Shown here piece after piece: positions 23,536 through 33,400 of a DNA stretch of 64,000 nt. The notes beneath the pieces are model-generated. The model saw only the letters and a program-made list of their open reading frames with translations. It did no database searches and was not told the DNA's origin. The position numbers and the translations under genes were made by a program. The stretch's first letter is position 1. Every line of letters starts with the position of its first letter. The DNA is from Sorex araneus (Eukaryota; Chordata; Mammalia; Eulipotyphla; Soricidae). The stretch is from positions 121,809,678 through 121,873,677 of the forward strand of contig NC_073307.1 of assembly GCF_027595985.1 (NCBI RefSeq), given 5' to 3'.

Positions 23536-23757
23536 AGGGCTGGAGCAAATGCATGTGGCTGACCCAGGTCGAGTCCTCCACCCCTCTCGGAGACCCCGGC
23601 AAGCTGCCAAGAGTATCTCGCCCACACGGCAGAGTCTGGCAAGCTACCCGTGGTATATTCAATATGACAAAAACAGTAACAACAGGTCTCACATGGAGAC
23701 ATTACTGGTGCCCATTTGAGCAAATTGATGAGCAACGGGATGACAGTGACAGTGATA
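23536..23757 (+). mobile_element. Type-B SINE, shortened head
   Basis: Head lacks about 30 nt (GGGCTGGAGCAAATGCATGT), body intact to GATGAGCAACGGGATGACAG and a GTGACAGTGAT tail. Flanks are ATATTATAT-rich. Confidence 0.92.
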
Positions 23758-23859
23758 TATTATATGGATGTTATATATGCACATATACAACATGGGAAAA
23801 GTTAAGTCACCTAAAGGAGAATGAAAGTGCCATGGCAATCCGAGAGGTAGAGCTCAGTT

Positions 23860-24005
23860 CCAGCTGCAGAAAGCAAGTGATGGAAGATGAGAGGAACCTT
23901 TGGGAAATGTTCCTCACCTTTACTCTCAGCTCTATTGTGCTAATAAGAATTACCACAGAGAGGGAAAGTAATTTGCCCAGGGTCACACAGTTATGCACTG
24001 AAGTT
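23860..24005 (-). mobile_element. MIR fragment
   Basis: GAAAGTAATTTGCCCAGGGT then CACACAGTTATGCACTG is the conserved MIR core in reverse. Confidence 0.8.
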
Positions 24006-24014
24006 TTTCCTCTT

Positions 24015-24560
24015 CCCACTCTTATGTTGAAGTCCTAATCTAATACCTCATTAAGTGACTGTATACACATTCTGCACAGTAGGGTTTTTTAAGAGGGAAT
24101 TGAGTGAAAATGAGGCTATGTGGGCGTTCTATTATGATCACCATTATGATCAGTATCCTGATAAGAGAAGACTAGGACAGAGAGAAAAGATAGGGAGAAA
24201 ATGTGTACATTGGTCCAGTCCCAGAAGTAACAATCCTGCTAATACTTTTATCTTGAACTTTAAACCTACAGAACTGTGAGAATAGGTTTGTTGTTGTTGT
24301 TATTTGGAGGCTGGAGTTCGGAAGGGGGTGGGGTGATCCACACTCAGGGGTGTTCAGGGGGTTACTCTCAGCTTTGTAATTGGGAGTTACTTAAGCAGTG
24401 CTTAGGGGGACCATGTGGTGTTGGAATTTAAGCCATGGTCAACAGCATGCAAGATAAGCACCTTAACCTCTGTACTATCTCTCCAACCCCCAGATTTTAA
24501 GAGTTTGTTTAAGCTATCCAATCTATAAAGCTGTTATGACAATGTAGTCCTAAATAATAC
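24015..24560 (+). mobile_element. MaLR-type LTR split by a SINE
   Basis: TTATGTTGAAGTCCTAATCT starts it and CTACAGAACTGTGAGAATAG ends the left part (about 24295). After the SINE it resumes with GTTTGTTTAAGCTATCCAAT (about 24505). Confidence 0.75.
24296..24492 (-). mobile_element. Type-A SINE inserted in a MaLR LTR
   Basis: Reverse type-A body and head (GCATGCAAGATAAGCACC ... CTCTCCAACCCCC), diverged. Confidence 0.8.
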
Positions 24561-24689
24561 ACAATGTAAGGGATGACAGAGCTCAGACTGGAAGCTGGGT
24601 CTTGCCCTCCTAAATCCTTCCAACTCAACACACAGCTGAGCCTATCATGTTCCTGTTGATGAAGGTGGTTATAACAAAGATAATAGTAG

Positions 24690-24870
24690 CTAATCCATAT
24701 ATAGTGCTTATCTTAAACCAGATACACTTCTAAGTTCTTTATATACCTAGGTTAATTTTTCCTACAGCCCTGTGAAAAAGTGCTATTGTAGTCTCATTTT
24801 TATAGATGAAGTATAAAGAGATTGAGCAACTTTCTCAAAGGCATAAGGCTGGAATTCACGTCCCGTCAAT
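24690..24870 (-). mobile_element. MIR fragment
   Basis: ATAGATGAAGTATAAAGAGA, then GAGCAACTTTCTCAAAGGCA follow reversed MIR. Confidence 0.72.
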
Positions 24871-25079
24871 CCCAGGAACATGTACCTCCCCGGCATACTT
24901 TTCCTACTGTGGTATATCTACCAGTCAAAGACATTTTCTAAGCTAAAGATAATAATGCTGTTGGGATTTTGTTTACCCTAGAATGTCAGATATGGATATC
25001 AATATCAAAGAATTTAAAATAGTAGGTTTTACACCTCCCTCAAGTTCAAAAACATTTTGTAATTCAGTTTTGGAAAGTG

Positions 25080-25275
25080 ACAGAACCAATTTTGCAGTAA
25101 GAAACCAACCAGGATTAAATCCTATCTTGAACTCTAACTTGAGGTTTATGAAATTGGTCTGAACCTCAGTTTCTTTTGTAGGAAGGGGAAAATAATATCC
25201 ACCTTTTGAGTTAGGCATAATATAAGCTAAAACACTCATAGATGTCAATACAGAGGAAATGATCAATAAGCAGAG
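25080..25275 (+). mobile_element. MIR fragment
   Basis: GGTCTGAACCTCAGTTTCTT and GGGGAAAATAATATCCACCT match the MIR core, ending near GATCAATAAGC. Confidence 0.78.
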
Positions 25276-25786
25276 CTCCTAACAGTTCTATACAGTTCTA
25301 TTATCCCTAATTAATGCAAAATTTAAGTGATGACAGAGCTAAGAATAGTAGCTGGGTCTGGCTCTCCAAAGCCTTTTACAAGATAGCACATAGCTGATTC
25401 TCACAAATGACTAATGACTCTCTCCTCTGTGATGCTTTTTTCAAAGTCTCAACCCAGCTTGTCCAAATTAATGGTTCTCTCCTCTGATTTTCATAGGAAA
25501 TTGCTTGCACTTCTAGTTAACTTCAATTTATTACTTACTTTGTCCTATCTTGTATCATAGAAGTTGGTGACACACCTCAGCATCCACCCAATAAAACTGC
25601 TTAGCATGTTTTTTGTCATTATTGTGCCAAACTTATGGGAGTCCACATGACTCCCCCATTAGACTTTTCGACCAGCCCAAGAGGGGGAGGTTGTGGTCAG
25701 TAGGTGGGGTCCTATAACAACAAAAGTAATAAAAGCAATAATACTTTCAATTTTTTATTGTATTGTCGTAGAATTTATCAGAGAAC

Positions 25787-25965
25787 CTAGGCTAGAGAGA
25801 TAGTACAGCGTGTAGGATGCTGGTCTTACAGGTCTTGCATACAACCGATCCGGATTTGATCTCCGGCACCCCATATGGTCCTCTGAGCCTCACCAAGTGT
25901 GATCACCGAGCACAGAGCCAGAAAGAATATCTGAGCACTGCTGGGTGTGGCTCCAAACAAAAAAT
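25787..25965 (+). mobile_element. Type-A SINE, divergent
   Basis: GCTAGAGAGATAGTACAGCG head, CCATATGGTCCTCTGAGCC body, GCTGGGTGTGGCTCCAAAC end. A duplicated TCTTACAGG/TCTTGC step lies in the head. Confidence 0.87.
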
Positions 25966-26464
25966 AATTTAAAAAATTTTTAAAGGAAGAAGGAAAGGAA
26001 ACAAGCAAAAAACCCCAACACAGTGTCAGATTTATATACACTTAGTTATGTATATTTTTAAAGAATAAGGAAGTCTTAATGTCACCAGTTCTTTTTCCAC
26101 CTAGCTTCTAAAGGATTTAATTTATCTAGCCTGGTAGCAGGCACATTAAGGAATAATTACAGAGAATTGTGTTAAGTGCTGGACTGGAAAACAGCAACCA
26201 TGTTTTCTGGAGGCCGAGATAGGAGATGCTATTTTCCTACTCCCCATGGAAGGATCCAAAGCTTTATTATAGCTTCATGGTCGCCCGTCTCACTCAACAG
26301 CTTAGCTGTCAGCTCCTTCAATGCCTTCCTCAAAAGGCGGGAAAGGCAGGTAGGAAGTGCAGGCGTGCTCAAGATTGCAGAAGTGACATTAATATTTTAA
26401 GAGTTAACGATTTTTGGTTCCGTCTTATATGCTGGATGTTGACTCAGGCGCGTTAAGTGGTTTA

Positions 26465-26620
26465 TTTGTTTTTTTAATTCTTTAGGCAATTCTGCGAGAT
26501 AGGCAGGACCCCTACTCTTCCTACTCATAGATGAGAAAACTGAGTAAAGAGGCTCTTAGAAGGTCATCCAACGATCAAATAGCCACTGCTGGATCTGCTC
26601 TCCACACCTGGAGATTGACG
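26465..26620 (-). mobile_element. MIR fragment just upstream of the promoter
   Basis: ACTCATAGATGAGAAAACTG then AGTAAAGAGGCTCTTAGAAG follow reversed MIR. Confidence 0.75.
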
Positions 26621-26689
26621 CTGGACTAAAAAAAAAAAAAAAAGCCTGCTTCTGGATCAGTTGGGAGGCGGGATGAGCTCAGCAGCACG

Positions 26690-27400
26690 AAAGCGAGTCT
26701 GGCAGGAGCGCACCTCCTTGAGCTAGTGCTGGGACCTGAAAAACCTGGGGCGGGCGGGGCTGAAGGCGGGGTCTCAGACGCTCAGTCCACCACTCAGCTT
26801 CCCGGCGGCGAGAAAGTCCCGCCTCCCGGCTGGAAGAAGGGCAGGGATTGGTCGCCTGCCGGCCGATGGACGGAGCCGAGCGCGTGCTGGGGGCCGCGGC
26901 GGAGGTGGGAGCCCGAGCAGGAAGTGGGAGTCGAGGCGGGTGGAGGCGGCCGGGAGGGAGAACGAGCCGCAGCCGCTTTGCCGAGTCGCGGTCGCCGCCG
27001 TCGCGGAGGAGATGGACGGGCCGGGGCTGGGCTCGCAGGTGAGTGTGGCGGCCCTGGACGCCGAGTGTGGCGGTGGGAGGAGGGGGGTGGATGTGAAAAG
27101 GCTGCTCCCCGAGGGGCGGTGGGGTGGTGGTGGGGGTCCCAGAGGGGCCTGGGACTGCGACGGGGTGGCGGGGTGGGCGATCGGAACCTCCGGCCGTGAT
27201 GCTGGACCTTCCTCCTCTCCACCCAGATGGCCAGCAGATGGCGGGGGCTGAGCGCTGGGAAAGCCCGACCCAGCCCCTCCCCGCTGCAGCTGCTCCTGGG
27301 CCCGGGCCGGTCCCCCCGCGGTCGGTGAGGAGCGGGAGGGGAAGGATGTCAGGTGACACACCTGACTTGGACCGGCCTCTTTGACCTTGGCCCGCATTCT
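26690..27400 (+). promoter_or_regulatory. ZDHHC13: CpG-island promoter of ZDHHC13
   Basis: A sharp rise in G+C and CpG density, in otherwise AT-rich DNA, surrounds exon 1. Visible sites are a double GC box (26747-26760), another G-rich box (about 26765-26771), an inverted CCAAT box (ATTGG, 26847-26851) and an ETS-like GGAAGTG (26920-26926). No TATA box stands at a useful distance. This is the usual layout of a TATA-less housekeeping promoter. I infer start sites somewhere between the CCAAT box and about 26980. The island is unlikely to serve a second gene, since no opposing exon is visible upstream. Confidence 0.85.
27012..27038 (+). CDS. ZDHHC13: ZDHHC13 exon 1 (coding part)
   Basis: Nine codons, MDGPGLGSQ, followed by the donor GTGAGT. 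The ATG has G at -3 and G at +4, a strong Kozak context, and its peptide closely resembles the ZDHHC13 N terminus known from human. The exon ends in phase 0. The 5'UTR start is not defined by sequence alone. Confidence 0.93.
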
Positions 27401-30400
27401 GCGGCTCTCTTGATCTTTTTTTTTTTTTTCTCCCGGCGTGGTCGCCTGGGCACCCGCGGGTGCCGCACCCAGCAAGTGCGTTAGCGCCTTTCCATCTCCT
27501 GGCTTCCTCCGGGAAAGACTCCCGGGTGCAAACAGGGAGGCGGTGTTGGCCATCAGCGAGATCCCAGAGGACACTGTTCGGTGGAGGAGGAGGAGGAGGA
27601 GGAAGAGGTGTTGCCCAAAGCTTGATGCAAAACTGGCTTTTGGTGGGGGGAATCAGAGGCGGTAGATGTTTGTCCCCTTCCCCGCCCCCCCCCGCCCCCG
27701 CCCCAACAGAGTTCAAGCTTTCTCTGCAATTTTGCTTAGGTCCCTTTCTTAATGCCTAATGTCCAGCCTAAGGTCATGATTGGCTTCATAGTTACAGGGG
27801 AGATGAAGGCTCTCTTAGAGGGAGCCGGTGTTGGGCCAGTGCTTCCTCAATGCCAGGTGCATTTAGAGGCATTATTTTATTCCAGAATTAAATCATCCTT
27901 AGGAAGATGCTATTATTTATCCCCATTTCCACATGAGAAAACAGAAGCTGGACACACTTGGAGTGTGTTGGGTAGTGGCTGTTCAGCCCCTAGTGAGATT
28001 CAAGCAAGTTTTAGATCAGCCTCTCAAAAAAAAAAAAAAAAGTTTTTCTAATTCTGACAGTATTTTCATACAGTTCCTTTCCCTTCCTTTCAACAGTCTT
28101 TGTAGATTTCTGTGTGGAACAAGATATGTGAGAAAACTGTCAGGTGTGCTTATTAGATGCGCATACATTTTGACAGAAAAAGGAAAGGCTTGCAAGCAGA
28201 CTGGATTTTATTTCTAAAAGGGTGTGGAATCTTCACATGAAAAAGGTCTGACTCCTTTTCCCTCTGAGAGTCTGCAGGAAGAGTTGTTGGGAGTAGCTAT
28301 CCTATCTTAATTACTGCCACTCATTCAGGAAAGCCTGCAAGTGCTCCAGGTTCCCTCCTGTGAGCTGAAGGGAAGGTAGCCCTGCCCCAGTTCCATTACA
28401 GCTGGAAGGAGAGAATGATTCAGAGGTTAAAATAAATGGGACACAGTAGAGTGATCATTGTAGTTCTTTAATAATTGCTATTAAGTTTTTCAATGACAGT
28501 GTGAAGATTTCACCTATGTATGCTGTGACTCCATGAGGTGGAGAAAGATTATTGTTTTAGTTTTAAATATCAGAACTGAGGCCTCCCCCAAAGTCAAATT
28601 TGTTTGTTAAAAGTGAAATGCTAACTTTTTAGAGCCAAGACTTCATTCTTTCAGGCACTGAGCACTCTTGTACAGGTGCTGAAGGTAAATCAATAACTAA
28701 AGGGACAAGAACATTGCCGTGTTGATTGAATTTGGTTCTCCTGCTTCCATCTTCAGGACTGACAGCTTTTTGCTGGAATTCCATACACTCTGACCCACAG
28801 TTTCCACTCTGACTACGTATTTCACCGCTTCATTGCTTGCTCTTTCTGCCCTGGCTCCACTGGTCTCAAGGCTCAGCCTATTAAGAACTTTCTTCTTACC
28901 ATCACATACTTTCTTTTTTAAGACTTTTTTTTTTTTTTCTTTTTGGGTCACACACAGCGATGCACAGGGGTTACTCCTGGCTCTGCACTCAGGAATTACC
29001 CCTGGCGGTGCTCGGAGGACCATATGGGATGCTGGGATTCGAACCTGGGTCGGCTGCGTGCAAGGCAAACGCCTTACCGCTGTGCTATCGCTCCAGCCCC
29101 CATCCATCACATACTTTCTTTGCTCACCTCTTTAAGTTCATAATATAGTTGTTACCTCCCCAGTATCACACCACCAGCAGCATTTCCTAACCTTTATTTC
29201 TCCTCAAAATTCAATAACATTTCACATTCTTCTTGCTCTTGTTTGTCGTCTTTCCCCCTGTATGAATGGAATTACCAGAGCAAAGTACCTTTTATCTGTT
29301 ATGCTCCGTGCTGTGTGTCTAGCATCTGCTAAACAGTGGCTAGCCTGGGTGTGTACTTCATAAATAATTAACCAAATAATTAGGTTGGAAACTTTGATAC
29401 TTCTGTGAATGTCAGGAGAAATTTTACTGGCTGTCTCTCAGGTGTAGTGTGTGTGTATGTGTGTGTGCGCGTGCACACACGCGCGTGTCATGTGTCTTGG
29501 ATAAGCATGGTTTTCTAGATCTTATGTTTTTCTTAAATAATGTCCACTGTAAGTATGCTTGTTTACTATTCATGAAAATAATTTGCTTCATGATATTCCC
29601 GGGCTGGAGCAATAGCACAGCAGGTAGGGCATTTGCCTTGCACGCAGCCGACCCAGGTTTGATTCCTCCTCCCCTCTGAGAGAGCCCAGCAAGCTACCAA
29701 GAGTATCCCACCCACACAGCAGAGCCTAGCAAGCTACCTGTGGTGTATTCCATATGCCAAAAACAGTAACAAGTCTCACAATGGAGACGTTACTGGTGCC
29801 CACTGGAGCAAAAAGATGAGCAACGGGACGACAGTGACAGTGATGATATTCCTATGTGAGAGCTCAGAGGTAGGGAAACTTTTTTTTTTCTGACAAGGGC
29901 CATTTTTATATTTGTAACATCATTCAGGCCATTCAGTACAGGCAGATGGGTGTCTGGCAGCTGACATGCATATGAGAAGCTTACATGTCTGTCCTGCTGA
30001 GTACCAGGGCCAGACTACATGATTTTGTGATTTTGTGGGCTTTACATGGGTGCACAGGCTGGACATTCTCCACCCTGACCTTAGATCTTTAAAATGTTCC
30101 AATTTATCTCTTACTATCTAACAAACCATAGTGGTATAAAAAACTGTTGCCATGTTCAAGGCTGTGTATCATACAGTTGGACTGGAATGGTTTGTTTCTG
30201 TTATACTAGGTTTGACTTTGTACCCCTACTGGGTTTGAGTTTGTAAAGTCCCATTATAGGGTGAAAAGTAGGATCCAAATGTTCAGTTTTGCAAACTGTC
30301 ATGTACTGAAGTAAGTGGAATGATGATTGTGTCTTGCACTATAATCTGGATGGGAGATGCAGGCCAATCAGAAGTTCCCAAACTTATTTGACCACACTCT

Positions 30401-33400
30401 TCAGAAAAAAGAATCAGGCAGCAAGCTAGAGTGCATGCTTTGCAAGTGAGATCCCTGTATTTTATACCCAAATTTGCCTAGTTCCCTGATAATTGTGACT
30501 AGTGACCTTCCTTTCTCCCCTCCCCCACCCAGCACGAAGCTGGGAGTAGCCCTCTTCCCCTCTCTCCCCTCCATTGCCAGTTGTAACCTGGGGAAATATC
30601 AACGGGAGATTTCTCAGTTGCAACCAAGACTATTGTCTTCCCCTCCTAAATCCATCCAGCATCATCCCAGAGAGTGGAGGGGGTCACCCCCACTTTGGGA
30701 ATTATCCAGGTTCAAACTGCAGTTTGTGTCTCTTCCTGGTATTTGATCCCTCCGATATATGTATTAATGGGGATGGTTCCATGTCATGTGATTGGCAGGG
30801 ACTTAAAAGACTGCTGCCCTCTGTTTGATTTATATCTAGGATGGGGATCGGAGCCAGTCATCAAATACATCTCATCAAAGAGTGTGCTATTGTGAGACTT
30901 AACAATATGCATTTTTTCATACATTAACAGCCAGCTGACTAGATAATAAGGTAATAAAGTTTTGAGTTAAAGATAATAAAGTCTGTCCCACATTAGCCAT
31001 TTTGGGGGAATTGAACTTTTTTTCTTTTGAGAAATTGTTTAACATTTAATCACTGAAAAAATAGCATTTGACCAGGATAAATGAGGTATGTTGATCATGG
31101 CTTTCCTTTATACCTTGATATTAAAGCTGGTTTTTCATCCTGGTATTTTAAAAGCTGCTTTGAGTTTTTTTTCCCTTTCTTTCTTTTCTCTCTCTTTCTT
31201 TTTAAATGTAAACTAACCTCCTGCATGACAGGCTAAAATTTTGTCTGCACTTGAGTTCACTTGAGTTTATATTTGAAATGTGCATGTTTATTTATACAGA
31301 TTTCAATAAAGCTATTCAAGGCCTTAAAAAAAACACATTTAATCACTGTATCACTGTCATCGCATTGCTCATCGATTTGCTCCAGCGGGCACCAGTAACG
31401 TCTCCATTGTGAGACTTGTTATTCTTTTTGGCTTATCGAGTACACCACAGGTAGCTCGCCAGGCTCTGCTGTGCACTCGGGATACTCTCGGTAGCTTGCT
31501 GGGCTTTCCGAGAGGGACAGAGGAGTCGAATCCAGGTCAGTCACATGCAAGGCAAATGCCCTCCCTGCTGTGCTCTCTCTCCAGCCCAGTCCATTATAGC
31601 AAGCTGATAAATTGAACTTCACCGAAGTAGAGATAACGCACCATGAAAGAGACTTTTGTGAAGTGGGAAGTTAAAATCTACAGACTAAGAGAAAATATTT
31701 GCAAATCACATCTGACAAATTGGTGTCTAGAATATATAATATGAAAACCTCTTAAAACTAGACAGTAAAATACCAAAGAGCCCAATTAAAACAATGAGTT
31801 AAACCTTAAACATTTCATCAAAGATGCTATGCAGTTGCAGGTAGGCATATGGAAAGATGTTTGGCCTCAATAGCCACTAAAGATGTGCAGAGTAAGACCA
31901 TAGACAGGACGACACATCGATTGTACGGACCAAACCAGGTGCCCTTGAGTGCGTAGAGCACTCAGAATTGTTCTGCTTTGCTAGTGGCAACGCTGAGTGC
32001 CATGGCCACTCTGAAAAACAAGAGGCAATTTGAGTACTGCACGGCAAGGAAAGTGCTATTAATAACATGCAGGAACTTAGATGAATCTCCAAAGCGTTAT
32101 GCTGAGGTCCAAAGGCATTGTCTATAGGAGGAAGTGGGATGCTTACCGTGCAAGCAGCTAACTAACCCTGATTCTCATCCCCGGCATCATTTATGGTCCT
32201 CAGGCACCACCAGGGAGCACTCTGGGGCACAGAGCCTTAAATAGCCCTGAACACTGCAGGGTGTGCCCTTAACCCCACCCCCCTGACACCTGCTCCCCTC
32301 CCACACCCCACACATACAAAAAAGCGTGCTGAATGCAAGAAGCCAGTTTGAAAAATTGTATGATATTCTGGGAAAGAAAAACAGATGACAACAAACTATT
32401 GACGATTGCCAGAAATTTGTGAAGTGGGGGGGGGGCGCTGATGTGACTACAAAGAACTACCAGGGGAATGTTTTTGGAGGAACCACAGCTGGCATTGCTT
32501 GGGTTTATTCCTGGCTCTGTTTTCAGGGATCACTCCTGGCAGGGCAGGTCCAAATGAGGTTTCAGGGATCAAACCTGGTTTGGTCACATGCAAGGCAAAG
32601 CTTCCTACCTGCTGTACTATCACTCTGGCCCAGTCAAGGGAAGGTTTTTTTTTTTTTTTTTTTTGCTTTTTGGGTCACACCCGGCAATGCACAGGGGTTA
32701 TTCCTGGCTCATGCACTCAGGAATTACTCCTGGCGGTGCTCAGGGGACCATATGGGATGCTGGGATTCGAACCCGGGTCGGCCGCGTGCAAGGCAAACGC
32801 CCTACCCGTTGTGCTATCACTCCAGCCCCCTCAAGGGAAGTTTTGAGATGTCTTAACTGTTCTGCATCCTGACTGTGGGGGTGGTTACATAACTCTGTGT
32901 GTGTGCTGAAATCCAGGAAGTCCATCCCTGAGAGCAGAGCCAGGAATAATCCCTGAGTACCACAGGGTGTGGCCCAAAAATAAAAACAGACAAGATATTT
33001 TCCCCCTCAGAGTAACTGTTGGTGGTCTTAGATTTATTTTGGTGAAAGTATAATTTCTTAAGCCTTTACAAAAAATTCTGGAGAACTTTCTTAGGCATAT
33101 TATTTCATGTTATCCTCAATTTTCCATTATTGATGTGTACTCCTCCTTTGGGAGTGACCTTTTGTAAATAGTGTAAGTCATTCAGAGAGGGTGGTAAATA
33201 AAGTGTTGAGCAGTCTCAAGCATATGGCAGCAGGAGATTTCCTGTAAATACTTGTGGTCTGATGAGTAAGTTCCTTCTTTCCCTGTATATCAAGGTTTTT
33301 CAGCATTCTAGGTGTTGCTTTTTAATGAGCTGCTTTTGTTGAAGTTGTGTATTTTCCTTATTAATATGAACAATAAGATGTTTTCTTTATTAATATGAAT

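Larger units (their letters stand above)
1..26689. other. Intergenic region upstream of ZDHHC13
   Basis: No open frame here resembles a gene; the longest ones run through SINEs, microsatellites or LTRs. Beyond the repeats listed separately I see nothing assignable in 227-574, 974-1328, 2013-2750, 4071-5724, 6930-7235, 7853-8345, 10635-12620, 13746-14419, 14873-15433, 17231-18034, 19363-20714, 21131-22735, 22816-23535 and 25276-25786. These are mostly AT-rich and probably hold decayed repeats. 5290-5700 is noticeably GC-richer than its surroundings but encodes nothing I recognise. Confidence 0.7.
31640..32920 (+). mobile_element. Ancient L1 (L1M-type) fragments, broken by SINEs
   Basis: GAAAATATTTGCAAATCACA, AGAGCCCAATTAAAACAATG and TGTTCTGCATCCTGACTGTG are in the order of the ORF2 3' region and 3'UTR of old mammalian L1s. 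Three type-A SINEs sit inside. Many stops; dead. Confidence 0.75.

Noticed and set aside
23505..24038. 177-codon open frame
   Set aside because: It runs through a type-B SINE, a MIR and part of an LTR; nothing gene-like.
26679..27716. 345-codon antisense open frame across the CpG island
   Set aside because: GC-rich DNA lacks stop codons by chance. The peptide is Pro/Arg/Ser low complexity, with no domain and no splice structure, and it is antisense to the true exon 1.
32419..32872. Overlapping 94-145-codon open frames
   Set aside because: They are translations of two adjacent type-A SINEs; similar frames appear at most SINE copies.
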